Part shown: positions 10,030 to 20,946 of the stretch, piece by piece | How positions within the stretch are numbered: position 1 is the first letter of the stretch | Layout: the number at the start of each line of letters is the position of its first letter | NCBI GenBank assembly: GCA_000697475.1 | Contig: JNEU01000959.1 | Location: 1-43,263 of the forward strand | From: Lichtheimia corymbifera B2541 | Taxonomy: Eukaryota; Mucoromycota; Mucoromycetes; Mucorales; Lichtheimiaceae | Direction of reading: 5' to 3' | DNA: 43,263 bases | Notes under the pieces: generated by a model | Database searches by the model: none | What the model saw: the letters and a program-made list of their open reading frames with translations, nothing else | What the model was told of the DNA's origin: nothing | Program-made: the position numbers and the translations under genes

Positions 10030-10172
10030 CAGATGCGGGAGAAAAGGGGAGCCAGCAGGCGCGTACTACCACAACGCGGGATGGTGGTGAATCACGAGAC
10101 TCAGCTAAACAATCATTTCATTGGACACTCTGCCTGCCTGCATAATTGTCCTTTTTCCAACAAACCTTGTTC
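10030..10172. promoter_or_regulatory. Compact divergent promoter
   Basis: 143 bp lie between the start codons of the RAD51 paralog (-) and the MFS permease (+), so both promoters must sit here or reach into the neighbouring transcription units. No TATA box is evident. Confidence 0.5.
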
Positions 10173-12424
10173 ATGTCCTTATCTGATCGCACTCCCCTTC
10201 TTGAAGGTAAATCGTCCGGCATTCAAACATGCAAGTCTCTTCTCATGCTGCATTCATTCCATTTAGGTCATTCACAAGAGAGCAACGACGACGAGGCTGA
10301 GGAAGAGGACCCTGTTACCCTGGCAACCAGTGAACATGATGCTCAGCTCGAGAAACGACTTGTACGCAAATACGACTTGATGCTGTTACCCTTCTTGAGC
10401 TTGATGTATTTATTTTCATCCTTGGATCGCTCTAGTTTGGGTAAGGAGGTGATGGGGATTATACATACATTGATGCGTATAGTATACCAACCAATAGTAT
10501 GATAATATAGGGAATGCGGTGCTGGACAACTTTGAGGAGGACGTGGGTATCACACCTGATCAATTCAATACTTCCATCACCATATTTTATGTAAGTGTAT
10601 CTGGAATTGGTATCTATCAATGAGTCACTCATCCATTCATATGTACACAGGTGGGCTTTTTGTTGTTCCAAATACCAAGCAACATTATGCTGAAAAGGTT
10701 TACTGCTCGGCGTTGGTATGGAAACGAAATGGAGGGGGGGATTCCTGCATGATATTGAAGCATGTATCCTATTATAGGCTGCCTCTCTTGATGATTGCAT
10801 GGGGTACGATGGCTTGCTTGCATGCAACTATCAATGGATTTGCAAGTCTCGTTATACTACGATTCCTTCTTGGTGTCTTTGAAAGCGGTTTTTTCCCGGT
10901 ATGAATAACGCCATGACATGGGAAACACGAGCTCATTGCTATTATGCATACTTAGGGAGTGATCTTTTTCCTTACGCTCTTTTACAAGAAGAATGAAATA
11001 GCAACACGCATTGCCTTGTTTTGGGGATCAACGGTAGCTGCACATGCTTATGGTAAGATGAAAGTTTGCAATCATCCAATCACACACTTATGAAAAATCA
11101 TGCAGCTGGTATTCTCGCTTATGGGATATTGAGGTTACGAGGGGCACAAAGCATGGCTGGATGGCAGGTTAGTAGGATTTTGGTAACATGATCTTCGTAC
11201 ATACTCCCACTCATCATCATAGCATTAGTGGTTGTTTATAATCGAAGGAGTCCCCACCGTATTGGTTGCTATCATTGCATGGTTTTACCTTCCTTCATCA
11301 CCCGAAACATGGTCAAGACTGACATTGGAGGAACAACGACTCGCCGTATCCCGGTTGGCGATAGAAGATGGAGGAAAAAGACACAACCACGCCAGCTTGG
11401 GTGATCTGGATGATGCAAGCAATCGGGAACAAGCTATCAAGGCACTGGTCGATTGGAAAGTGTGGCTATGGATGGTTATGTTTTTCAGCGGCAGCGTGGC
11501 CAACACCAGTATTTCAAAGCAAGTACATATTCGTTTATCCGTAACATGGTTGTTTCTAACAGAAACACATGCTTTGCACAGTTTTTTGCCACTCATTGTC
11601 AAGGGCATGGGATACAATGACAAGCTATCAGCCAACCTCATGTCATGTAAGTGATACTTTATACGATTGCTTTATGCTCATTCAGTCTGATAATAACATT
11701 TATAATAGCGCCTCCTTATCTTGGTGCGGTCATAGTGGTATGTGTGAAACAAAGGTATACGTACGCACGTGCGACTGAACAAAAAAATCTTTGACAGATG
11801 ATCGGTATGGCTTATTCGTCGGACAAGTTTCAGGAACGCACGTACCATGCTATCGCCAGCGCAACCTTTTGTCTCATCGGCTATGTGATATTGACCACAT
11901 TGACAGCACGTTCTGCTTTATATGCCGGTATATGCATTGTCGTCGCAGGCGTCCATACCATCAATCCTATCATGAATGCGTGGTTGACAAGCAACATTGC
12001 ACCAGAAATGAAACGTAGCGTGGCTGCTGCCATGGCGGTATCTGCAAACAATTCGGCTGGTAAATATTTACATTGGATCCATGTATGGTTTCAGGGTCGT
12101 GACAACAAACTAATCGAGCATTTAGGTCTACTTGGATCGAATATTTATCGACAATCGGATGCACCTCGCTATTGTAAGTGTGAACCAAAAGAAAGGGAAA
12201 ACGAGGCTTACGGAAACAAGGGACTTATGATGTAATGGGATGTAGTGTTTGGCCACACAATCAGTCTTGTGTTCCTTTGTGTGTTTATCGTGCTTGCATT
12301 GATCCAAAGGTGGTTGTTATTACGCGTGAATCAGATCAAGACTATCAAGATCAAGCAAAATGAGCCAACCCAAGAAGACACATTGGTCGGTGACGAAGCC
12401 CTTGATTTCATGTACCGAGTGTAG
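10173..12424 (+). CDS. MFS transporter, DAL5/allantoate permease-like (anion:cation symporter family)
   Basis: Thirteen exons: 10173-10206, 10267-10440, 10511-10590, 10651-10715, 10778-10898, 10956-11052, 11106-11167, 11229-11518, 11582-11646, 11709-11737, 11798-12059, 12126-12173, 12246-12424 (1506 nt, 501 aa; all phases agree). Likely a plasma-membrane proton-coupled symporter for small organic anions such as allantoate, nicotinate or vitamins. Signatures are LVRKYDLMLLPFLSLMYL then LDRSSLGNAVL (TM1 region), FLLFQIPSNIMLKRF, W.LPLLMIAWGTMA, ILRFLLGVFESGFFP, GWQWLFIIEGVPTV and the late GLLGSNIYRQSDAPRY motif. The intron at 11519-11581 uses a GC donor (GCAAGT), needed to keep the frame into FLPLIVKGMGYN. 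Substrate cannot be read from sequence. Confidence 0.92.
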
Positions 12425-13076
12425 GAAAAAGAAAATACACATGTAAATAAACTGCGGGCTCTTTCGGCGGAAGAAGAATGATTCTGTATCCAAATATGGT
12501 GAACAAAGGGGAATTTAAAACAAGTATATGGCCCATATTAAACCTTTATTCACGTGGTGGCGTATCCCTGAATGAGTCTCGTCCTTTTAAGTGATACAAG
12601 AATGGGAAGGGTTTATCAAAAGTGATGGATGATGCCATGAATGCGGGGAAATGTATAAAGAGTGACAAGTTATGAGTTAAAGGGTGGAACGCACCGACCA
12701 AGTGAAAAGAAAATAAGGATGGAGAGTGCATGATTTCCCGTAACTTGCCGGAGCGGGAGAGGCGCCGAAAGCCAATGCTGAGCAAGGAAGATGACGTGTG
12801 AGAGGCGCACGTTTGCATTGCAGTGTAGGTCTATAGACCTTATTGTGCGACTGGGAGGGAAAAAGTGGAGGCCGGGGTTCCATTTGCACCCGATGAGTCA
12901 AACTTGGCCCGAAGGCTTGAATTATCCCGAAAATTCCATATTTATATTATGGGTGAACTTGATCCCATCCCCTTCTCTCTTCTCTATTGATACATTACAC
13001 ACTTCTTCTACTTGTTGATCTATATCATCCATTCCTTTCTTTCTCTTGATACACACATTACACAACAACAACAACA
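12425..13076. promoter_or_regulatory. Intergenic with probable promoter of the 13077 gene
   Basis: 650 bp without an exon. It has a 14-nt palindrome aggtctatagacct (about 12826-12839), a TATTTATA element near 12939-12946, and a CT-rich leader (ccccttctctcttctctattg) ending in a run of ACA triplets just before the ATG. This arrangement suits a well-expressed fungal gene. Confidence 0.5.
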
Positions 13077-13496
13077 ATGGTGATTCTTGCAACCGGTAGA
13101 AGTCTCTCAGCATTCAGCGCTCGCAGTCGTCAACAAAGCAACCCTTTGTCATGCAAGTTGTCTACGCGGATACATCCCAATCAACAACAACAACAGAAGC
13201 CACAAATCAACCAGGCCACTGCCTTTTCTACTTCTGCACGAGCTCAAGCAAGGTATTATGAAGGTGCAAGCAGCCCTGGTAGTACGTCGAGTGAATCCTC
13301 CTCCTCGTCGTCTCATGGTCCAACCATCACAGAACAATCCATCCTCAGCGCATTCCCTCGTCCCAACTTGAGCCCTACGCTTCATTTCTCTATCTTTTCG
13401 GGAAACTTTGATAGCAACAGCTCACCAAGAAAGGATGACAAGAATCGATGTGGCAACTGTGCTGGTCCTCATTCTACTGACTTTTGTCCATGTTAA
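13077..13496 (+). CDS. Small Ser/Gln-rich protein with Cys-rich C-terminus, 139 aa
   Basis: A single-exon ORF starting ATGGTGATTC right after an acaacaacaaca leader. The N-terminus is basic and Ser/Arg-rich without acidic residues (MVILATGRSLSAFSARSRQQ), and FSTSARAQARYYEG follows, so mitochondrial import is plausible. A Ser-rich middle (SSESSSSSS) precedes PTLHFSIFSGNFD and a tail CGNCAGPHSTDFCPC with C-x2-C-x3-H-x4-C spacing that could bind metal. No family recognised. The long CT-rich, T-rich 3' region and strong leader suggest substantial expression. Confidence 0.65.
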   Translation: MVILATGRSLSAFSARSRQQSNPLSCKLSTRIHPNQQQQQKPQINQATAFSTSARAQARYYEGASSPGSTSSESSSSSSHGPTITEQSILSAFPRPNLSPTLHFSIFSGNFDSNSSPRKDDKNRCGNCAGPHSTDFCPC

Positions 13497-14295
13497 AGGG
13501 GGGAAATTGAGGAGCTTGCTCTCGTCGTCCCTTTTCAAACCTACCAACTCCTTCTCACACACACACTCACACATATCGCAACACAATCACATTCCATTCC
13601 TAAATTCCGCCATACCACGAGACCTGTTTCCATCATCCACCACCACCAACATTTGCTTGTCTCTATTTTCTTTTTGTATGCTCTCTCTCTCTCTCTCTCT
13701 CTCTCGCTCACTCTCATATATATATAGAAACTCATCCTTATTGTTTGTTTTAAATTGTTTTTTTCTTTTCTTGTGCAAATACATATCATTACTTTACATA
13801 TCTATCTTGTTCTTGGAAAAAAAGGGTCCCTAGATGCCTTCCTGTTAGCAAGTCATGTACCTGTTTTTACCTTGATACAGGGGGAGACTGAAGTAAACAT
13901 GGACGTGTTTTGTGTAATGTTGCCAAGACGACGCTGCATTAGGTATGTTACTAGCTGATCTCAAAAAAAGATGACGAAAGAAAAAAAAAAGTCGCTGCGT
14001 TGCATAATAGCTGCTGTTAATGCTGCGAACTGTATACAATTGGATAAAGAAATCATTGAAAAAGCTGCCATGTTGAAAGACGGTGTGTGTTTTTGTGCTG
14101 CAATTCTTCATTTTTTGAGTGTGTGTCTGATGTGAATCGATATACTGATGTAAGCTGTTTGAGTGTGTGTATGTGTGTGGGTGATTGTGTGAATGTTTTT
14201 TTGCCAAGCTGCCAAGACAAAAGGAAAAAGAGAAAACAGAGAAAGAAGAAACAATCACTGTGTGTGTTGAACACTTGTCGAGAGAATCAACTGAG
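13497..14295. other. Convergent intergenic region with CT microsatellite
   Basis: It holds 3' UTRs of the small gene (+) and TRA2 (-). Features are a (CT)n tract at 13681-13714, an ATATATATAT run after it, several poly-T/poly-A stretches and GT-rich sequence around 14080-14195. I see no coding exon. Confidence 0.6.
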
Positions 14296-15485
14296 CTAGT
14301 AGGGTGATCTAGGACGCGGCGGGTAGGGATCGTATCTTGGTGGAGGTGGGCGACGATCATAGCGATCATAGCGATCATATCCGCCTCGTTCGTAACCGTA
14401 CCTATCGTAGCGGTCGTAGCGGTCATACCGATCTCTCTCGTAACCTCTGTCATAGCGTGGTGCATCGTAACGATCCATGTAGCGATCATAGTAGCGGTCA
14501 TATCTTGGGTCTCCTCCACGAGGCGGTCTAGCTTCATAACGAGAATCATAATAGCGGTAATCAGAACGAGGACCAAAACGGTCGTACCGCGCTGAACCAG
14601 CGAGAAAGGGCATAAAAGAATTGACGACCATGAGCAAACATAGTTGTCGCATTATTTGCACAATCTTGCACGGGACTGGGCGCGGTAATAACCCCCCACC
14701 TCCACTTGTACAAAAAACACAACCTCCTCCTCCTCCTCCGTCCCATAAAATACTTACGTCCACGTTTGGGAGGACCATAATAACGACCAGGTGTAGGGGT
14801 ACGAGGACGTGATCGCTTGGCCTACAACATCATGTTCATAAGTATCATTGACAACACCTTCCAATTCCTTCTTTTTACCTTTTCAACAGTAACAATACGA
14901 CCATCCACATCAGTGCCATTGACAGCAGTGATAGCTCTATCAGCTTCTTCGGTAGATGCCATACGGATAAAACCAAAACCACGGGATTCACGAGTATGAG
15001 GATCGTACATGACTTCTGCTTTTTGGATCTAATCATACATTGTTAATATATGATCACGTTCCTTCAAGAGAGAACAAAAAGCAACCTACCTTGCCATATT
15101 TGCTGAACAAATCTTCCAAATCAGCACTGTTGGTTCTCAAGGACAAGCCGGTAATGAAGAGGTTATCGCCAGGGTTCAAGTCCACTTCCTCGCGTCTGGT
15201 GCACACCCAAAAAAGTAGTGTCGTTAAAAGGCTGATTCAGTGTCATCTGCAACAGATGAATACATACGGTGGTTCTCGCGAACGTGAGCGGCTGCGATAT
15301 CGGCTCTCATGGCCACGAATGGGTGAACGAGAACGAGAACGGCTACGAGGGCTACGTCCACGCTCATCTGGATAGCGATGATCTCCTATGATACCATAAT
15401 CAATACACCTTTTCTTGGATCAATCGAATAAAAACACCCTCTTTCTCTCTCTATTGATCTTACCGTTGTGTCCGCTTTCACTCAT
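14296..15485 (-). CDS. TRA2: Transformer-2-like RRM splicing regulator, 251 aa
   Basis: Six minus-strand exons: 15464-15485, 15268-15385, 15090-15195, 14879-15028, 14758-14821, 14296-14591 (756 nt, 251 aa). The N-terminus is an RS region (RSPRSRSRSRSPIRG, RSRSRSREPP). The RRM spans roughly residues 55-132: NLFITGLSL (RNP2), DLFSKYGKIQKAEVM, RESRGFGFIRM (RNP1), EADRAITAVNGTDVDGR. RPRTPTPGRYYGPPKRG follows, and then a Tyr/Arg/Asp repeat tail (RYDRYDRYDRYG...) and PPRPRSPY. The linker PRTPTPGRY is typical of TRA2 proteins. Nuclear pre-mRNA splicing regulation is expected. The last intron (14592-14757, 166 nt) is longer than the others and stays open if retained. Confidence 0.92.
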
Positions 15486-16345
15486 TGTATTCCTTTTTGA
15501 CAGTAAAGAAGAGACAAAGAAAGACCAAAATTTCCCAAAAGTGATTCTATGACCAACACAACACCAAAAAATGACGCAAGCTCCGTCGCCTGGCTGCTGC
15601 TGCTGCTGATGCTGCGGATCGTCACCCATCCCACCCATCATTGTCGTTCCTGAAAATTGGGCGATCTCTATGCTCTTGATGCCTTGCAGTAATCAGCTGA
15701 CATTTTGTCGTATATCATCTACACTTTTTGATCATAGTAATTGCGTTGATTATGTAATCATCCAACATCTTGGAATGACTGCAATGATAAAAAGGCATCA
15801 CATGCAAATCAAACCCCATCTCGTCAGCATTTTCAGTACCAAGTTTTATGCGAGAGTCGATTCTGTTATCCTACTATGTAATGGTTGTAGCTACATATTG
15901 ACGACAGGCTGATCTTTATTCCTCAGTCATGATCGAATGTACTATAATCTTTCCAACTATATTAAAGACTCTTCTTGAAAGAATAATGATCGAAATCTAG
16001 ATTCGGATTTTAGGAAGAGTGCTCGGGGGGTATTCCATGGTTGATGTCACACCAAGAGGGTCGAGCCTGGAAAAGCGATTGTTTCAGTACCGCTTGCACT
16101 TTTGTTCATTCACACACATTTGAGCATTATCGGAGAAGAGATAAAGTGTAAATGAACCTTACCGCATAATTGTGTGATTGCATGTGTAGACCTAGTACTC
16201 GGAAGATTCGGGGTAATTTGCTCCTTGTCCCATGAGAAAAAAAAGACAATGATGACAGTCTATCCTATGAATATAAAAGATGCATGATAATCCACCTTGG
16301 ATTCTTTATACTTTTTCTCTCTCTCTCGCACACTCTCTTATTACA
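15486..16345. promoter_or_regulatory. Divergent promoter region TRA2 / KARI-like gene
   Basis: 860 bp without a supported exon. A TATAAAAG box at 16272-16279 lies about 70 nt before the KARI-like start codon, followed by a CT-rich leader (cttttt ctctctctctcgc). On the TRA2 side there is no clear TATA. A CAG/CTG-like run (ctgctgctgctgatgctgc) lies near 15596-15614. Confidence 0.55.
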
Positions 16346-17521
16346 ATGGCTGTCAAGGTGTACCACGATTCCGACGCTGATCTTTCTATTATCCAAAACA
16401 AGCGTGTGACCTTTGTTGGTTATGGTAACCAAGGTAAGAATGCAATGCCTAATTGTATGTTTATTATGCAGCCCTATTGATAATGGCCTTTAGGATCTGC
16501 TCAGGCACAAAACTTGCGTGATTCTGGTGTCAAGCATATCACCATTGGCAACCGTGATGATGTAAGGATCATGTATTTCTGATTTGTGATGAATGATGCT
16601 TTAACAATGGTATACAGGAATACAAGCCCCGTGCTATTGCTGCTGGTTTTGAGACAAAGAGCATCAGTGATGCTGTCAAGGATGCTGAAGTTGTATTCTT
16701 GTTGATCCCTGATGAGGTCCAACACACTGTGTGGAAGGAACAAATCAAGGATAATGTTCCTGCCAATGCAACCTTGGTGGTTGCCTCGGGTTATGCTGTC
16801 GCCTTTGATCTTTTAGATCTTCCAGCCGAAATGAGTGTGGTTATGGCTGCACCTCGTATGATTGGCCCTGGTGTCCGTGATCGTTTTGTTGCCAAGGAAC
16901 CCTACCCATGCTTTGTTTCAGTGGAACGTGATCCTCAAAGCAATGCCCTTCCTACTGTTCTTTCTATTGCACGTGCTATTGGTGCTACTCTTGGTGGTGC
17001 AGTTGAATCATCATGTCGTGAGGAAGCTGGTATTGATCTTTTTGCTGAACAAGCTCTTTGGCCCGCTATCAACACGTAAGTTTTTATTGAAAGAGGAGGA
17101 GACGCATCATGGGAAAGAGAGAGAGAACTCATGGGATTATGTATCTAGTTGCTTCCGTGAAGCCTTTAATGTGCTCAAGGCAGCTGGTTTCTCTGATGAA
17201 GCCATTCTTCATGACATGTATCTTTCCAAGGAGCCATCTGAAGTGTTTGAACGTGCTGCCAATGTTGGCTTCTTCCGTCAACTCAAGTTCCATTCGCCTA
17301 CTTCCCAATTTGGTCAGCTTCGTGGTACTAAGAACAATGACGGCACTGCTCTCAGAACACAATTCGAAAAGGTTTTGCACAAGGATATTCTCTCGGGTGA
17401 ATTTGCAAAGTTCTGGTCTGGTGAATTTACTGCTGGATCAGCTGAACTTGAGCAATTGTGGAAGGAGACCGAGGATGAACCCATTTCCAAGGCTGAAAAG
17501 GCTATTGGTCTTCACGACTAA
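16346..17521 (+). CDS. Ketol-acid reductoisomerase-like NADP-binding protein, 328 aa
   Basis: Four exons 16346-16433, 16494-16561, 16618-17075, 17149-17521 (987 nt, 328 aa). The N-terminus MAVKVYHDSDADLSIIQNKR and FVGYGNQGSAQAQNLRDSG are those of a bacterial-type class I KARI Rossmann domain with a GxGxxG loop; SDAVKDAEVVFLLIPDE fits too. There is no mitochondrial presequence, unlike fungal ILV5. Expected catalytic motifs are altered: AHGFNIHF is ASGYAVAF (His lost), APKGPG is APRMIGPG (Lys replaced), and the knotted-domain FECLHE-type glutamates are not visible where KARI has them, although EAGIDLFAEQAL keeps the Asp/Glu pair. It is probably a paralog with a changed reaction or a pseudoenzyme, cytosolic by default, and not the housekeeping branched-chain enzyme. 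Confidence 0.85.
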
Positions 17522-17894
17522 ATCCATTCATATTGTACATCCACTCCCCCCTTTGTCATTTACATGTATCTTGCATCGTCTCTTGTATTAAAGAACAAGG
17601 CATCTTGCTTTGTATAAGTTGTAGATTCAACACCTTGTTGCTTTTCCCCTTTCTGGATTATGTGAGAATTGTAAAAGAGCGTGGGATAAATAGTAATAGG
17701 GATTGCATTGTTTTAGCACTGGTAGGCTACTACAGATGCATACCCCACTTTTTGTATTCAAATCAATAGAGTCAAAATTACAAGATGATTCGGCTGTAAT
17801 ACTAGTGGATAAAAGAGGAAGGGAGGAGAGGAGACTCTTCTAACGTTTAAGATAAATTTTGATTGTATAAGAGTGTATTTACAATATGATTAAA
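17522..17894. other. Convergent 3' UTR region
   Basis: 373 bp between the stop codons of the KARI-like gene (+) and the PHD gene (-). AT-rich, presumably two 3' UTRs; no ORF. Confidence 0.6.
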
Positions 17895-20634
17895 TCATTG
17901 GCCTTTACGTTCAGTGTCTTGGAAATGCATGAATCCATTCGTCGTCGTCGTTGTAGTAGTAGTCGTCGGTGTAGTAGTGGGAGGTGTAGATTTCGCAGTA
18001 GGACGAGGTGCTACAGGTTGTACACCAGGCACGGGAAGTTGAGGTAGCAATGGTGGTAATGTATTGCGGTACATGTTGTATTGCATATGTCCATTGTTGC
18101 CATTCGATGGATCGTTTGGCACCATGGGGCTAAGCAGAGGGAATGCATGTTGTCCCATTGTATGTCGTGCTGCCAAGGGTGGTTGCTGTTGCTGTGGTGG
18201 TTGCTGTAGTTGATGATGTATCCATGGCTGCAATGGTACGTATGGGTGATGATGATGATGATTATTGTTATGATGATGCTGATAATGCTGATGATGGCCG
18301 TTTGTTGGCGGCATCTGTGGATGCGGTATGGAGATGGGAGGTTGATGATATTGTCGAGGAGGTTGCTGATAATGAGAAGATGGTGGTGGAGGTGGTGGAG
18401 GTTGACTTTGGATAATGGTCAATTTTCTCGGTGTATGTGGTTGAGTCGTCGTTTCATTGTCATCCATGCCATCAATATCCACATCTTGCGATCCTTTAGC
18501 TGTACATGGCTTGCAAAAGAATGAATAGCTGGCAAAACTCTTTCGACCTTCCTCCAATTGACCGTCCTTTTGTAAACATCGAATGTGCTGCCATTTTCCA
18601 CAACGCTCGCATGCAATCAAGGGTGTACCATCATCAATGTTTTCACCAGAGACACCACAGACACAGTCAAACTGCCATACATCTTCTTCCTCAGCATGCT
18701 TGTTCTTTGGTTTGCGTCCTCTCTTTTTGGGTGCTGCAGATTGCGACTGTTTCCTCTTGTTTTGACGTTTGGCTTGTTGTTGCATCATCTTCTCCTCACG
18801 TTCCTTAGCTTCCTGCTCACGTAAGCTTTCAGCCATGGCTTGTCGTCTTTCCTCTTCAGCTTGGGCATTTTCACGTTGTTGGATACGTCGTTCACGTTCT
18901 CGTAGTCGCTCCTCACGTGCTTGTGCAGCTGTCACTTTTTCCTCCTCCTCTCGTTTACGAGCGTTTTCTTGCCGTCTAGCCGAACGACGTGTCTCAGTCA
19001 CAATAAGCTGCTGTTGTTGATGATCACGTTCCAATGCTTCCAATTCACGAGAAATAAGACGGGAGCTTCGTTTACGATATTTCATGGCTTCCTTCTTTTT
19101 CAAAGCTTCCTCATGTTCTTGGATGACTGGAAGTACTTTGGGCAGGACGTCTTCAACAAGGAGGCTGTAGAAATTCTGTTCATCAGGATGCTGGCTGTTT
19201 TCAAATCGCTTTGGAAACGCTTCCCATTCTTGGCTGGTGACGCACAACTATAAACAAGCAATAGCACGTGAGTAAACATGTCAAACTTGTCTTGTTTTCA
19301 CACACACATACCAGTTGCCATGGTACCCAGTCTTCAGTCTCTTCCTCTGCCTCCTCTTCTTCTTGTGCGGTTGTCTGAGCAGCACGACGTGAGCTTCTAC
19401 GCACACCAGCACGGCCTTTGCGAGCAGGCTTCTTTTTTGGCTTGGTCTTTTTCTTCTTTGGCTCAGGCATCTCCTTGTATAATCGATTATCTACAGTGTT
19501 CGCAATCAGTATATTGCTGCACATCCCCTTTTTTACCCAACGTACCATCGAAAAGCCAATACAAGCTTCCTTTTGCATCATAACCAATTGGATCCACCCT
19601 CTGCAATAAAGAATGAGTCTTTGATATCTCAAATGTTTAGATATCGCCATGGCTTACCCAATGTACAGCATCTTCCTCACTATCAAGGTGTTCCCTGAAA
19701 CGCTCAGCATCATCCAATTGCCACTACACGAGATACATACACATGGCATGAATATGATAATTCGATGAACAATCTTGAAGCTCTACTTACCTCACATAAG
19801 GTGTGAAGAAGATGAACACGTAGTTCCAATGGCATGTCAAAATAATTGATTGGCCGTCTCTCCTTGACTGGTTGTTGTTGTTGCTGCTCTTGTTCTTCAT
19901 CAGCTGCTTGCTTTGGGTCATTGTCTTCCTTGGTGCCATTCTCCTGCTTGACGCCTTCCTCTTGCTTGACACCTTCCTCTTGTACTGAGTCATCCTTTTT
20001 CTCATCCTCCTGTTTGGGATCCTCTTTGACGGCATCTTTCATGTCGACATCCTTGTTGTCATGGCTACCATTGTCAAGTTGTTGTTCTACGTGCTCGTAA
20101 AAGGGATTCTCATCCAGTTCACCGCGTTTATCAATTTCCCGAGCAAAGTACATTTGCCACGTGTCATTGCTATAAAGAAAACAGCGATATGAATTAGCGT
20201 TTTGCGCACGGATCAAAAGAATAGATACATACTTGATGAAGCGATTGCGTGTTAAGAGACGTAGCATGCGTACCATGAGCTCTTGGATACGGTAACGTTC
20301 TGTTGGATCCAGGATCATCTTTTCCAAATCCTAGATAGAGGTTGCACACGTTAGCATGATTATGCAGCTCTTTGTTTAGTCGCGTGTAGCCGACAGGAAC
20401 ACACTTTGGAGTGGTACAAACCTCTGTCGTAAAGACATAATCGTCATCGGATTGTTTCTTGTTGCGATGCGTGAGTGCATGGACTTGGACCAAGAGAGAT
20501 GCAGGGTTGTAGTGGGTAGGCCAAGGACGGAACGCTGATTGGAAGGTGTGGAAGAACTGCGACGTGGCGGCAAACTCAATATTGTTGCGTAGCTTGTGGA
20601 TCTCTGGCATGGCGCCGTCGTCGTCAAGAGACAT
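17895..20634 (-). CDS. DDT/WHIM/PHD-finger chromatin protein, 780 aa
   Basis: Seven minus-strand exons: 20422-20634, 20233-20330, 20169-19791, 19723-19658, 19600-19546, 19490-19312, 19247-17895 (2343 nt, 780 aa). A DDT-like domain spans about residues 15-105 (FHTFQSAFRPWP, DPTERYRIQELMVRMLRLL). An acidic Glu/Lys/Gln linker follows. A WHIM-type segment has MPLELRVHLLHTLCEWQLDD and RVDPIGYDAKGSLYWLFDD. A basic stretch and a long Glu/Arg coiled coil precede a C4HC3 PHD finger (FDCVCG...LIACERCGKWQHIRC...FFCKPC, about 520-580). The tail is Pro/His/Gln/Thr-rich. This order matches RSF1/CECR2-like accessory subunits of ISWI-type remodelers, so nuclear nucleosome recognition is likely. Exact orthology is not determined. 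Confidence 0.9.
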
Positions 20635-20946
20635 GGTTTAGGACGCAACTGAAAAGGAAATGAAGAGTGTAGTTTGGTGTAGAAGATACTAGAGCAGTAT
20701 AGGTTGAAGGAGAGGATAATTGTTGTTGATAAAGTGTATATATAATATATAGGTGGTGTGTTGTATATATGAGAGTGTGTAAAGGCTGCTGGTATAAGAA
20801 GGGAGTGGTTCTTATCGAGCGGAAAAAAATATCAGCGTCGTGGTGACTACAAAGTACAGCACGTGACACAGATGCCTTCGAAAGGATTACGTCACAGTCG
20901 TTGTCGTGGTTAAAAGCGACTGCGTGGAATCGCGCTCTCCTCTCTT
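20635..20946. promoter_or_regulatory. Upstream region of PHD gene
   Basis: 312 bp. A tatataatatata run near 20738-20750 and tatatatg near 20763 could supply TATA function for the minus-strand PHD gene. No coding exon seen. Confidence 0.45.

Noticed and set aside
13681..13714. CT tract as a promoter of the TRA2 region
   Set aside because: It lies downstream of the small plus-strand gene, between convergent genes, where no start codon follows in either direction.
14592..14757. Extension of the TRA2 last exon upstream as a separate gene
   Set aside because: The frame continues because the intron is open. The spliced model restores the conserved linker and the phase.
18143..18524. Plus-strand ORFs rich in Val/Asp/Met opposite the PHD gene
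   Set aside because: They are antisense to His/Pro/Gln-rich low-complexity codons of the PHD protein.
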